Shown here one piece after another: positions 1 through 7,985 of a stretch of 52,324 nucleotides of DNA. Made by a program: the position numbers and the translations under genes. The stretch is from assembly GCA_034408745.1 (NCBI GenBank), contig JAWXCM010000430.1, positions 1 through 52,324 of the forward strand. Direction: 5' to 3'. This stretch comes from JAWXCM01 sp034408745. Lineage in GTDB: Bacteria > Acidobacteriota > Terriglobia > Bryobacterales > Bryobacteraceae. Numbering within the stretch: position 1 is the stretch's first letter; the number at the start of each line of letters is the position of its first letter. Under the pieces are notes generated by a model. The model was given only the letters and a program-made list of their open reading frames with translations, was not told the DNA's origin and did not search any database.

Positions 1-701
1 ATGCTCGCAATGGCTATCCAGCTGCGCCCCGCGCGCGGGCGGTCCGATTCGCGGTAGACCGCCAGCACCGTCCGGCTGATGTGCTCGCTCCAGCTCAGCG
101 TGAAGTACACCAGAAACGGCACGAACGAGATCATCAGGAACGTCTCGTAAAAGGAACTCACATACCCAGCCACCGACTGCACCAGCGGGCTTCGGTCCTG
201 GTGGATGCGAACCTCGGGCACGGGCGGCGGAGCGGCGGGGACCGACGGATTGCGCTTCTTCCGGCTGGATGCGGGGGGCTGCGGTTCCGGCGTCGCGCCG
301 CGCGGGTCGTTCTGCAGCCGCCGGGGCACCACGTTCTTGTACAGCGTGGTCTCGAACTTGTCCACCTCTACCGCGATGCGGTCCACGATTACATTCAGCC
401 GCTGTGTAAACTCGGGCAGATCGTCGGCAAGGTTGACCGCCTGGGTAACCATCGCCAGCCCAGCCAGATACAGGGCAAACAGCGCCACCGTGCAGACCAG
501 GAAGGAAGCGAAACCGCGGGGCAGCCGGGCGCGCATGAACAGACCAACAAACGGCTCCAGCAGAAACGCCAGAATCGTCGAGATGACCAGCGTGATACAA
601 AACGCGCGGCCAAAATAAAGCAGCGCGATTACCGCCGCGAGTCCCGTCACCAGGATCGCCAGCGACCGCAACCCGGACCGTTCCTCAACCCGCTGCGTCA
701 A
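1..701 (-). CDS. AI-2E family transporter (PerM/DUF20 permease), C-terminus outside window
   Basis: This is the N-terminal 233 or so residues of a polytopic inner-membrane permease; the reading frame runs off the left edge, and the family is usually 340-400 residues. Hydrophobic segments lie at about residues 12-30, 33-58 and 63-90, in the paired-helix arrangement of AI-2E/PerM permeases. A charged amphipathic stretch (residues 92-125, rich in Asp/Glu/Arg) follows. Residues 130-168 form a Pro/Ala/Arg-rich insert, then transmembrane helices resume near 178. The start chosen is TTG at 701-699, with AGGGAG about 10 bases upstream; an in-frame stop lies just beyond, so no longer start is possible. 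Substrate is not predictable: the family includes AI-2, Na+/H+ and general exporters. It is divergent from the potassium channel gene, with only 37 bases between starts. Confidence 0.8.
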   Translation of the reverse strand, partial: MTQRVEERSGLRSLAILVTGLAAVIALLYFGRAFCITLVISTILAFLLEPFVGLFMRARLPRGFASFLVCTVALFALYLAGLAMVTQAVNLADDLPEFTQRLNVIVDRIAVEVDKFETTLYKNVVPRRLQNDPRGATPEPQPPASSRKKRNPSVPAAPPPVPEVRIHQDRSPLVQSVAGYVSSFYETFLMISFVPFLVYFTLSWSEHISRTVLAVYRESDRPRAGRSWIAIAS

Positions 702-738
702 ACGTGGAGCACTCCCTGATCGTCAGACTAGCAAATGC

Positions 739-1662
739 ATGGCGTACTCTGTTTACATGGCGCAGGGCTTTGACCCTGGACTCACTCAAACCTATTCCGG
801 ACAACTCCGCCGCATCGTCAACAAAGACGGCACGTTCAACGTGCGCCACGTGGGCGGGCAGTATCACCTCTACCTGCACATCGTTTCGCTGAGCTGGAAG
901 AAGTTCTTTCTGCTCGCGATCTGCTGCTTCCTGTTCACCAATGGCGTCTTCGCGTCTTTGTATATGGCAATTGGCGTCGAGAACCTGTCGGGCGGGGATC
1001 CGCAAATGAGCTCGCTGGCCAATGCGTTCTTCTTCAGCACCCAGACGTTGACCACCGTCGGCTACGGTCATATCTCGCCAAGAGGATATCTGGTGAGCTC
1101 TGTGGCCGCGCTCGAAGGGATGCTGGGGTTGATGGGGTTTGCGGTGATCACCGGGCTGCTGTACGGACGCATTTCCCGACCGTCGGCGCGGATTGTGTTC
1201 AGCGACCGGATGCTGGTGGCTCCGTACGAAGGTGCTACCAGCCTGCAGTTTCGCATCGCCAACGCGCGCACCAACGTCCTGATGGACATCGAAGCGAACA
1301 TGGTGCTGATGACCGTCGACACTGACCCCGACGGCAAAATGAAGCGCAAGTACGCGGAACTGCCGCTCGAGCGCAACCACGTCCATCTCTTTCCGCTGTC
1401 GTGGACCGTAGTGCACCCCATCGTCGAGAGCAGCCCTCTCTGGGGCAAGACGGCCGCCGAAATCACCGCGCTGCAGGCCGAGGTGCTGATCCTGATTCGC
1501 TGCTTCGACGACACGTTCAGCCAGACCGTCAACTCGCTGCATTCCTACCGTCACGAGGAGATCGTGTGGAACTCGCGCTTTGAGCCCGCCTTCTACTTCG
1601 ACGAGCGGGGCGACATGGTGTTGCAACTCGACCGCCTCAATGCCTGGCGCCGGGCCGAATAG
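739..1662 (+). CDS. Inward-rectifier-type potassium channel (KirBac-like)
   Basis: A predicted inner-membrane K+ channel subunit that should assemble as a tetramer. The first transmembrane helix spans roughly residues 54-78. The pore helix leads into the selectivity filter TVGYG at residues 106-110, and the second helix spans 117-141. The remaining 165 residues have the beta-rich character of the cytoplasmic Kir domain, with an ATSLQFRIAN-type start (residue ~160) and a WTVVHPI segment as in KirBac proteins. The 307-residue length matches the family. ATG 739 is used; ATG 757 is an alternative that removes six residues. The gene is transcribed away from the AI-2E permease. Identity as a K+ channel is strong; gating behaviour is not readable. 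Confidence 0.9.
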   Translation: MAYSVYMAQGFDPGLTQTYSGQLRRIVNKDGTFNVRHVGGQYHLYLHIVSLSWKKFFLLAICCFLFTNGVFASLYMAIGVENLSGGDPQMSSLANAFFFSTQTLTTVGYGHISPRGYLVSSVAALEGMLGLMGFAVITGLLYGRISRPSARIVFSDRMLVAPYEGATSLQFRIANARTNVLMDIEANMVLMTVDTDPDGKMKRKYAELPLERNHVHLFPLSWTVVHPIVESSPLWGKTAAEITALQAEVLILIRCFDDTFSQTVNSLHSYRHEEIVWNSRFEPAFYFDERGDMVLQLDRLNAWRRAE

Positions 1663-1716
1663 GCCTCCTCCATGCCGAGGGGTATTGTTTGACGAGAACG
1701 GCGCGCAGTAAGATGG

Positions 1717-2547
1717 TTGGCAGTGACTGCCGACGGCAACGGCGAGTGGATGGTCCTTTCGGCAGTCCCACCGGGACAGCCTGAGGAGAACATCGCCGTG
1801 TATCTGGTCGACCTCGAGTCGGGCACACCGTGGCGCCGCTTTCGCAAAGACCTGTCCGACTTCTGTTCCGACGAGGCCGACGTGCTGGAAGCCCTCGAAG
1901 AAGATCTGGTGCTGAAAGCGGCCGAGATCGGCGCTGTCCCGTGGATGGACTGGCTGGAGGACAACGCCTCGCACTTCATCCGGGTGGTCAGCCGCGAACG
2001 CGGTCCCGTGAGAGATTTCCGCAATCAGCTCGACTGGCTGTACCACCGGCATATCAAACCGAAGGTGCTGCCGTTCCGGACGCATCTTCCGCGCTACGGG
2101 CTGGTGGCCGCGGCCGGGCGCTGGGGACCGGAGCGCGACGTCGACCAGGAACCACAGGACTGGGTGGAAGCTCCTCCCACGCTTCGGGGGCGGCTGAGCG
2201 AAGACCTGTTCGTGGCGCAGGTAACGGGACGGTCCATGGAGCCGCTGATTCCAGCCGACAGCTGGTGCGTGTTTCGGGGCGGGGCGGCGCTGGGCGGGTC
2301 GCGCCAGGGCAAACGGGTGCTGGTGCTCAACTACGGCGAGCCGGGAGAGCAGCGCGCCACGGTCAAGAGGTATGAGAGCGTCAAACGGCAGGTGGATGAG
2401 GACCGCATGGAGCAGCTTCGAATCATCCTGCACCCTCTCAATCCGGAGTTCGAGGCGTGGGAACTGGACAATGAGGATCTGTATGAAGGCGGCCGGTTCC
2501 GCGTAGTCGGGGAGTTTGTCGCGGTCCTCGACGACCGGGAGATCTGA
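1717..2547 (+). CDS. S24-family (LexA-like) peptidase with unknown N-terminal domain
   Basis: The C-terminal third carries a Ser-Lys dyad of the S24/LexA superfamily: VTGRSMEPLIP places the nucleophile at Ser173, and ATVKRY supplies Lys217. The N-terminal ~150 residues contain no recognisable helix-turn-helix; they are acidic, then carry a basic HIKPKVLPFRTHLPRYG segment (112-128). Such proteins are annotated as stand-alone S24 peptidases and may self-cleave or act as an S26-like processing enzyme. The start is TTG 1717 or GTG 1723; neither has a strong Shine-Dalgarno sequence. Its TGA overlaps the ATG of the following AraC-type regulator (TGATG), so the two are probably co-translated, which suggests a regulatory pairing. 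Function beyond the peptidase fold is unknown. Confidence 0.75.
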   Translation: MAVTADGNGEWMVLSAVPPGQPEENIAVYLVDLESGTPWRRFRKDLSDFCSDEADVLEALEEDLVLKAAEIGAVPWMDWLEDNASHFIRVVSRERGPVRDFRNQLDWLYHRHIKPKVLPFRTHLPRYGLVAAAGRWGPERDVDQEPQDWVEAPPTLRGRLSEDLFVAQVTGRSMEPLIPADSWCVFRGGAALGGSRQGKRVLVLNYGEPGEQRATVKRYESVKRQVDEDRMEQLRIILHPLNPEFEAWELDNEDLYEGGRFRVVGEFVAVLDDREI

Positions 2548-3329
2548 TGCGCTACGCCGAGTTCCTTCCGGCGCCAGACGCCGGCGTCTTCGCCGAACGC
2601 TACTGGTGTCTGGAGGGCGCGGGCGGCGGAGGCGGGCCAATACTGCCTGACGGCCATCCGGAACTGGTGCTGCATCTGGGCGACCGTCCGTCGCATCTCG
2701 GAGTCCGCCAAAAGGCCAGTTTGTTCGTCGCGCAGATGCGGACCGCCACTACCGTTGCGATGCAGGGCGAGATGTCGGCCTGGGGCATACGGTTGCGGCC
2801 GCACATGGGCCGGGCGATCGCTGGCGGGCTGGACCAGAGCCGGCTGGCCGGGTCGATCCACGATGCCGAGGGGATCTGCGGGGCGTCCGTGCGGGGGCTG
2901 CGCGAGGCACTCGGGAACGCCTGCGATTCGGCTGCGCGAGTCCGCATTACCGATGCGTGGCTGCGGGCGAGGGCAGAGAAGCCAGGCTCGCCTGTGGCCG
3001 GGGCGGCACTGGGCCTGTTACCTCGACTGTCTGTAGAACTGACGGCGGCGCGGCTCGGCTGCACCCGCCGGCACCTGGAGCGCGTGTTTGGCGCCGAGGT
3101 TGGACTGTCTCCCAGGGCGTGGGCGCGGATCGCCCGCATGCAGTCGGCGCTGCGGGTGCGGGACTCGAACCCCGGGTGGACGTGGGCCGACGTCGCCGCC
3201 GAGGCGGGCTATGCCGATCAGCCGCATCTCGCTCTGGACTTCCGCCAGATCGCCGGCACCGCGCCATCACGTCTGCTGCCGGGTATTTTGTCGCATTCTT
3301 CCAAGCCCGACGCCGCGCATTCGCATTAG
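2547..3329 (+). CDS. AraC-family transcriptional regulator
   Basis: A 260-residue protein with an N-terminal sensor-like domain (residues 1-130; the PDGHPELVLHLGD stretch at 34-46 is typical of the DUF6597-type ligand domain) and a C-terminal AraC/XylS double helix-turn-helix at about 161-244. The first helix-turn-helix includes LTAARLGCTRRHLERVF and the second includes DVAAEAGYADQPHLALDFR, followed by the usual G-x-x-P-x-x-L motif (GTAPSRLL). It starts one base inside the stop codon of the S24 peptidase gene, so translational coupling is likely. Targets are not known; the DUF6265 gene 10 bases downstream is a candidate member of the same transcript. Confidence 0.85.
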   Translation: MRYAEFLPAPDAGVFAERYWCLEGAGGGGGPILPDGHPELVLHLGDRPSHLGVRQKASLFVAQMRTATTVAMQGEMSAWGIRLRPHMGRAIAGGLDQSRLAGSIHDAEGICGASVRGLREALGNACDSAARVRITDAWLRARAEKPGSPVAGAALGLLPRLSVELTAARLGCTRRHLERVFGAEVGLSPRAWARIARMQSALRVRDSNPGWTWADVAAEAGYADQPHLALDFRQIAGTAPSRLLPGILSHSSKPDAAHSH

Positions 3330-3339
3330 GCTGGTTCTC

Positions 3340-3792
3340 ATGCGAAAACTGCTGCTTCTGATGGTGACCATCCTGCCCGCGTTCAGCGCCGATTTAGCAA
3401 AACTGGACTTTATGGCGGGCTGCTGGGCGACCGCCGCGGCCGGTCCGATGAAGATCGACGAGCACTGGAGCAAGCCGGCCGCGGGGAACATGCTCGGTTA
3501 CAGCCGAACGTTCAAGGGCGAGCGGATGGTGTTCTTCGAGTTCATGCGGCTGGAAGTAAAGGGCGATGACGTGTTCTACACGCCCAGAATCGGCGTCAGT
3601 CCGAAGCTGGTTTCGTTTCGGCTGATCAAACTGACCGGCACCGAGGCTGTCTTTGAGAACGCGGAGCACGACTTCCCGCAGCGCATCCTCTACCGCCGAG
3701 AGGGCGACAGGCTGAACGCCGCCATCGAAGGCAGGGACAAGGGGAAAGAACGCCGCGAGGACTTCCCTTACGTGCGGGTGGCGTGCCCGTAG
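3340..3792 (+). CDS. Exported DUF6265 domain protein
   Basis: A 150-residue protein with a short signal peptide (residues 1-16, MRKLLLLMVTILPAFSA) followed by a DUF6265-like beta-rich domain. Signature stretches are LDFMAGCWA near residue 20, DEHWSKPAAGNMLGYSR (39-55) and ENAEHDFPQRI (~107-117). Proteins of this family are small, periplasmic and uncharacterised, possibly lipocalin-like ligand binders; that role is inference. ATG 3340 was chosen because it gives a clean signal sequence and sits 10 bases after the AraC-type regulator. The 3' end overlaps the convergent glcF gene by 25 bases. Confidence 0.8.
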   Translation: MRKLLLLMVTILPAFSADLAKLDFMAGCWATAAAGPMKIDEHWSKPAAGNMLGYSRTFKGERMVFFEFMRLEVKGDDVFYTPRIGVSPKLVSFRLIKLTGTEAVFENAEHDFPQRILYRREGDRLNAAIEGRDKGKERREDFPYVRVACP

Positions 3793-5081
3793 GCTTCGTC
3801 CAGCAGTTCGACGACATGGCGCACCCGCTGGCCGTCCTGACCATGGCGCTTCACGCCCGCCTGTAGCTGCAGCATGCAGCCAGGGTTGGCGGTGGCGATG
3901 ATGTCAGGCCGGACCGAGGTCACGTTGCGCATCTTCTTTTCGAGTACCGCGGCGGCCATCTCATCCTGCACCACGTTGTAGATACCGGCGCTGCCGCAGC
4001 ACAGGTCGGCCGCGGGCATCTCGACGAACTCCAGACCGGGTATAGCGCGAAGCAGCTGGCGAGGCGCCACCCTGACCTTCTGCCCGTGCGCCAGGTGGCA
4101 GGAATCCTGATAGGTGACCCGGGCCCGGACGGGCTGCATGTCGGCCGTGTTCAGACCGATGGCGGCCAGGAACTCATTTACGTCCCGCACCTTGTTCTGG
4201 AACTCCAGCGCGCGGGCAGCGTATGCCGGTTCGTTCTCGAGTAGCTCGCCGTACTCCTTGAGCGTGGAGCCGCAGCCGGCGGCGTTGGTGATGATGGCGT
4301 CGAAGTTGCCGTCCAGCAGCACGTCGATGTTCTTACGCGCCAGTTCACGGGCCGGCTCACGCAGGCCGGAGTGGACGTGCAGCGCCCCGCAGCAGGTCTG
4401 GTCGCCGGGGATGGAAACCTCGCAGCCATTGCGCTGCAGGACGCGCACGGTGGCTTCGTTCAGCCGCGCAAAGAACACGTTGGCCATGCAGCCGCCGAGG
4501 AACGCCACGCGAAAGCGCTGCGGCGTGATGGCTGGCAGCACCTGCCCATACCACTTGTAGAACTGCGGCATCTCGGCTTCCGGGGCCAGTGCTTCGACAC
4601 GGCCCATCTTGCCCATCAGCTTGAGCAGACCCGAGCCTCGGACAATTGCCCGGAGACCGGTCGACTGATACGCGTAGAGCGCGGCTCCGAAGAGTTGCAG
4701 CGCAGGGCGTGAGGGCAGCAGTTGCCGGAATACAAGATTGCGCAGCAGTCGGACGGGCCACGGTCTTGACGACCCGACGTGAGCCTCGATATCGGAGCGC
4801 GCTGCCTCTACCAGCCGTCCATACTGCACGCCGGACGGGCAGGCGGTCTCGCACGCGCGGCAGGCGAGGCAGAGGTCGATATGGCCAATGTAGGACGGGT
4901 TGATTTCCGCTTTGCCCTGCGAAACCTGCACCATCTGATACACGCGTCCGCGGGGCGAATCCATCTCCAGCCCCAGCTCGCGATACGTGGGGCACGCGTT
5001 CAGACAAAGGCCGCAGTGGACACATTTGTCCAGATCGATCTGCTGGGGCTTGTCGTGCGATGCGTGCTCAGATACGGCCAT
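3768..5081 (-). CDS. glcF: Glycolate oxidase iron-sulfur subunit GlcF
   Basis: Predicted electron-transfer subunit of glycolate (2-hydroxy acid) dehydrogenase. Two 4Fe-4S motifs of ferredoxin type are visible near the N-terminus: CVHCGLCLNACP (residues ~21-32) and CLACRACETACP (~71-82). The C-terminal half carries two cysteine-rich CCG domains (GCMANVFFARLNE...CCGALHVHSG and SCHLAHGQK...DLCCGSAGIYN), which bind an unusual cluster or act as a heterodisulfide-reductase-like module. Length (437 aa) fits GlcF. It overlaps glcE by 14 bases, so the two are one operon. No glcD lies next to them in this window. Confidence 0.92.
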   Translation of the reverse strand: MAVSEHASHDKPQQIDLDKCVHCGLCLNACPTYRELGLEMDSPRGRVYQMVQVSQGKAEINPSYIGHIDLCLACRACETACPSGVQYGRLVEAARSDIEAHVGSSRPWPVRLLRNLVFRQLLPSRPALQLFGAALYAYQSTGLRAIVRGSGLLKLMGKMGRVEALAPEAEMPQFYKWYGQVLPAITPQRFRVAFLGGCMANVFFARLNEATVRVLQRNGCEVSIPGDQTCCGALHVHSGLREPARELARKNIDVLLDGNFDAIITNAAGCGSTLKEYGELLENEPAYAARALEFQNKVRDVNEFLAAIGLNTADMQPVRARVTYQDSCHLAHGQKVRVAPRQLLRAIPGLEFVEMPAADLCCGSAGIYNVVQDEMAAAVLEKKMRNVTSVRPDIIATANPGCMLQLQAGVKRHGQDGQRVRHVVELLDEAYGHATRT

Positions 5082-6195
5082 ACAATCTCCCGGGATTCAG
5101 CAGACCCTTAGGGTCAAACAGGCCCTTCAGCTCCTTCATTACATCGAAAACCGGCTTTGGCGGTTCCCATAATGTGGATGATGCGCGGACGCTTTCGGGT
5201 GCGAATTCGAGCACCGCATCGGCCGAGGCTTTCACGGACACCTGTGACTCGGCGCAAACCCACGTCACGCCCGAACCGGCGCGGCACAACGCGGCCGAGC
5301 CTGGGTAACGGCGCAACGCCTTGCCGATTTCCTTCAGTGGCGTGGTGATGCGCAGGACGCTTCCGTCGGGGTGCTCGGTCAAAAAACCGGGAATGAGTTC
5401 GCGGACCGCCGTCCACAGTCGCGTCGCTTCGTCGGGAGCCAGCCGGATGGCGGCGTCTGCAAGCTCCCGACTGTAGCGGCCGAGCACGGCGGGCACGCCG
5501 CCGGCTTCGATCAACAGGGTCCATCCCCGGACTCCAATGCGGTCGGAAGCTTCGGGGTTCAGAATGTCGAGTGCGGAAGGCCGCAGCACGCCGGCGCGGA
5601 TCCTTGCGGCTGCTTCCAGCGGGGCGGCTTCGTTGTCGAACCGGAGCACCCAGGTAGCGCTCGATTCCGGGCAGGGCGTGAGCTTGAAATTCGCGCTCGT
5701 GATGGCGGCCAGCGTGCCGAACGATCCAATGAGCAGCTTCGCCATGTCGAGCCCCGCGACGTTCTTCACCACCATGCCACCCGACTGCACCACCTTGCCG
5801 CCGAGCGTGGCGAACTCCATGCCGATGACAACGTCGCGGGCGGTGCCGTACAGTCGCCGCCTGGGACCGCAGGTGTTGGCTGCGAGCACCCCGCCGACCG
5901 TCGCGTGGTCGAAGAAAGGTGGGTCGAGCGGGATCATCTGCCCGTTCTGCGCCAGCAGTTCCGACAGCCTGGCCCAGGGCATTCCGGCCTCGACCGATAT
6001 GGTCAGGTCTTTGGGTTCGTATTGCAGGACGCGCGTCATTGCGCACGTAGTGAGGCGGACGTCGCCTGCCACGGCCGGTCCGCCCATGCCGTCCTTGGTG
6101 AAGCTGCCGCCGAGCCGAACCGTTTTGCCCGACTCCGCCGCCTGCCGCAGAGCGACCGCCATTTCGCCGGATGTACCCGGACGTACGATGTCCAT
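5068..6195 (-). CDS. glcE: Glycolate oxidase FAD-binding subunit GlcE
   Basis: A 375-residue FAD-linked oxidase of the PCMH/VAO type. The N-terminal FAD-binding domain shows GKTVRLGGSFTKDGMGG (~19-35), a VEAGMPWARLSELLAQNGQ stretch typical of the pyrophosphate-binding region, then DHATVGGVLAANTCGPRR and GGMVVKNVAGLDMAKLLIGSFGTLA. These are characteristic of GlcE and separate it from the longer GlcD catalytic subunit. It works with GlcF (downstream, 14-base overlap) to oxidise glycolate to glyoxylate at the membrane. The catalytic partner GlcD must be encoded elsewhere. Confidence 0.92.
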   Translation of the reverse strand: MDIVRPGTSGEMAVALRQAAESGKTVRLGGSFTKDGMGGPAVAGDVRLTTCAMTRVLQYEPKDLTISVEAGMPWARLSELLAQNGQMIPLDPPFFDHATVGGVLAANTCGPRRRLYGTARDVVIGMEFATLGGKVVQSGGMVVKNVAGLDMAKLLIGSFGTLAAITSANFKLTPCPESSATWVLRFDNEAAPLEAAARIRAGVLRPSALDILNPEASDRIGVRGWTLLIEAGGVPAVLGRYSRELADAAIRLAPDEATRLWTAVRELIPGFLTEHPDGSVLRITTPLKEIGKALRRYPGSAALCRAGSGVTWVCAESQVSVKASADAVLEFAPESVRASSTLWEPPKPVFDVMKELKGLFDPKGLLNPGRLYGRI

Positions 6196-6246
6196 CGAAC
6201 CTTACTGTAACCCACCGTGGCACGCTGATATACACTGAAGGCAGAT

Positions 6247-6270
6247 CCCGGAGTAAAACCCGGAGTAAAA
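6247..6270. repeat. Perfect tandem 12-bp duplication upstream of the Gfo/Idh gene
   Basis: CCCGGAGTAAAA occurs twice in a row (6247-6258 and 6259-6270), ending 8 bases before the Gfo/Idh start codon. It occupies the position where the Shine-Dalgarno sequence is expected. Each copy includes a GGAG core, so the duplication presents two possible ribosome-binding cores, about 9 and 21 bases or more from the ATG. It may be a replication-slippage product. Confidence 0.8.
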
Positions 6271-6278
6271 GAAGATAC

Positions 6279-7481
6279 ATGGATTCCCGCCGTAATTTCC
6301 TTGGAACTGTCGCGTCCGCGAGCATGGTCACGCTCGCCTCGCCTGGTCACGTGCTTGGAGCGAATGACCGCATACGGCTCGGCATCATTGGTATTGGCGA
6401 CCGCGGAACGCAGATCGCGCGTGAAGCGATTGCGTGTCCCAACACGGAATTCGTGGCCTTTTCCGATATTTATACCCGCCGTCTGGAAGATGCAAAGAAG
6501 CTGGCTCCGAACGCGAAGACGTATCTGGACCACCGCTACATGCTGGAGGACAAGAGCATCGACGCGATTCTGGTGGCAACGCCACAGCACCTGCACTGCG
6601 AACATTTCACAGCGGTGATGGAGGCAGGCAAGCACTGTTATCAGGAAAAGACGATGGCGTTCACGGTGGACCACGCCAAACGCATGCGTGCCGCCTGTAA
6701 GAAGGCGGGGAACCGTGTGGTGCAGATCGGCCATCAGGCGTGCTCGTCGGGTCAGGTGACTGACGCGCTGGAGTTCCTGAAGGGCGACAAGATGGGCAAG
6801 ATCACGGCGGTGCACATGCACATGTACCGCAACACGCCGCATGGCAAACCGCAGTGGTCGCGGCCCACCTATCCCGACATGACGCCGGAGAACGTGCTCT
6901 GGAGCAAGTTTCTGGGCGAAACGCCGAAGCGGGAATTCGACGCCAACCGGTATCAAAACTGGCGCTTTTTCTGGGATTATTCCGGCGGAAATGTGTATGA
7001 AAACATGTGCCACCAGTTCGCGTTCTGGTACAAGGTGCTGAACCTCCAGATCCCGAAGCAGGTGACCATGACGGGCGGGCTGTATCTGTGGAAGGACGGC
7101 CGCGAGGTTCCGGACACGATGAACGTTTCGGCGGTGCAGCCGGAAGAAATGCTGATCAGCTGGGACTCGGGTTTCGGCAATAATGCGCTCGGCAGCACCG
7201 AGGATATTCTGGGTACGGACGGCACCATTTCGAAGGGGCAGCAGATTCGTTACGCTCCTCAGAAGGTGAACCGGCCGACTGGCACGGAATTGACGGGCCA
7301 GTCGAAGACGAAGCCGCAGGAACACATGCAGAACTTCCTCGACAGCATCCGCGGTCTGGAGAAGCCGAACTGCCCGCTCGAGCTTGGATTCCGCGTCGCG
7401 GTCGCCTGCCGTATGGCTGTCGAAAGCTACCGTCAGGGTCGCACCATGAACTGGGACCCGATCAAAGAAGAGATCGTTTAG
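6279..7481 (+). CDS. Tat-exported Gfo/Idh/MocA family oxidoreductase
   Basis: A 400-residue NAD(P)-dependent sugar or polyol oxidoreductase with a twin-arginine signal (SRRNFLG at residues 3-9, hydrophobic core to ~25). The mature part opens with the Rossmann motif GIIGIGDRGTQ (~36-46). The usual EKP catalytic-site motif appears as EKT (HCYQEKTMAF, residues ~120-130), as in many acidobacterial and planctomycetal members. The C-terminal alpha/beta domain includes RFFWDYSGGNVYENMCHQ. Family members often oxidise the 3-OH of sugars, which fits the DUF1080 3-keto-glycoside hydrolase found later in the window. ATG 6279 was preferred over longer in-frame starts because it places the Tat motif at the very N-terminus. 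It is divergent from glcE. Confidence 0.9.
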   Translation: MDSRRNFLGTVASASMVTLASPGHVLGANDRIRLGIIGIGDRGTQIAREAIACPNTEFVAFSDIYTRRLEDAKKLAPNAKTYLDHRYMLEDKSIDAILVATPQHLHCEHFTAVMEAGKHCYQEKTMAFTVDHAKRMRAACKKAGNRVVQIGHQACSSGQVTDALEFLKGDKMGKITAVHMHMYRNTPHGKPQWSRPTYPDMTPENVLWSKFLGETPKREFDANRYQNWRFFWDYSGGNVYENMCHQFAFWYKVLNLQIPKQVTMTGGLYLWKDGREVPDTMNVSAVQPEEMLISWDSGFGNNALGSTEDILGTDGTISKGQQIRYAPQKVNRPTGTELTGQSKTKPQEHMQNFLDSIRGLEKPNCPLELGFRVAVACRMAVESYRQGRTMNWDPIKEEIV

Positions 7482-7504
7482 ACACCCTCCAAAAGACAAC
7501 GGAT

Positions 7505-7533
7505 AACTTCGCTTGCAAATTGCAAGCGAAGTT
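7505..7533. promoter_or_regulatory. Perfect 14-bp inverted repeat, candidate HxlR operator
   Basis: AACTTCGCTTGCAA (7505-7518) and its exact reverse complement (7520-7533) flank a single A. The palindrome ends 7 bases before GTG 7541, the most likely start of the HxlR regulator. Winged-helix HxlR dimers bind palindromes of this size and often autoregulate, so this is probably the operator. It could also work as a terminator for the upstream Gfo/Idh gene, but no T-run follows. Confidence 0.6.
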
Positions 7534-7540
7534 CGGTAGT

Positions 7541-7972
7541 GTGGCACCTGTGCGTTCGGGGTGCCCCGTGAGTATTTCGCTCGAGATCTTTGGCGACCGC
7601 TGGTCGCTGCTGATTATCCGCGACATGATGCTGCGCGGGCACCGGACTTTCCGCGAATTTCAGGACTCGGGCGAAGGAATCGCCACAAATATCCTCTCCG
7701 ACCGTCTGAAAAAGCTGGAAGCCGCGGGTCTCATTGTCTCCGAGCCATCGGAGGAGGACGGCCGGCGTGTGTACTACCGGCTGACGGAGAAGAGAATCGA
7801 TCTGGCTCCGGTACTGCTGGAGCTGTTGATATGGGGCGCACGGCACGAGAAGACCGGGGCGTCATGCGAAGTAATCACTCACATGGAGCGGAATCGCAAG
7901 GCGGTGCTGTCAGAGGTCCGGCGGCGCTGGGAGGCGCGGGATTTGACTCCTGTTTTACCCAGATTTCGATAA
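7541..7972 (+). CDS. HxlR-family winged-helix transcriptional regulator
   Basis: About 143 residues with the full HxlR signature: an early conserved Cys (SGCPVSISLEIFGDRWSLLIIRDMM), then RTFREFQDSGEGIATNILSDRLKKLEAAGLI covering the recognition helix, and the wing RRVYYRLTEK. Family members are DNA-binding dimers that often sense electrophiles or oxidants through the N-terminal Cys (residue 8 here). GTG 7541 is chosen because the longer frame from TTG 7520 would start inside a perfect 29-base palindrome. GTG 7550 and GTG 7568 are shorter alternatives, and no clear Shine-Dalgarno is present, so a leaderless transcript is possible. It sits 13 bases before the beta-propeller gene and may control that operon. 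Confidence 0.88.
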   Translation: MAPVRSGCPVSISLEIFGDRWSLLIIRDMMLRGHRTFREFQDSGEGIATNILSDRLKKLEAAGLIVSEPSEEDGRRVYYRLTEKRIDLAPVLLELLIWGARHEKTGASCEVITHMERNRKAVLSEVRRRWEARDLTPVLPRFR

Positions 7973-7985
7973 AAAGGAGAAATTC

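Noticed and set aside
685..2640. A 651-codon open frame on the minus strand
   Set aside because: It lies antisense to the K+ channel and S24 peptidase genes, is rich in His/Arg/Pro with no domain, and follows from the high G+C of the sense genes.
7520..7540. TTG 7520 as the HxlR start
   Set aside because: It would place the start inside a perfect 29-base palindrome; the conserved protein begins just before the SGCPVS motif, better served by GTG 7541.
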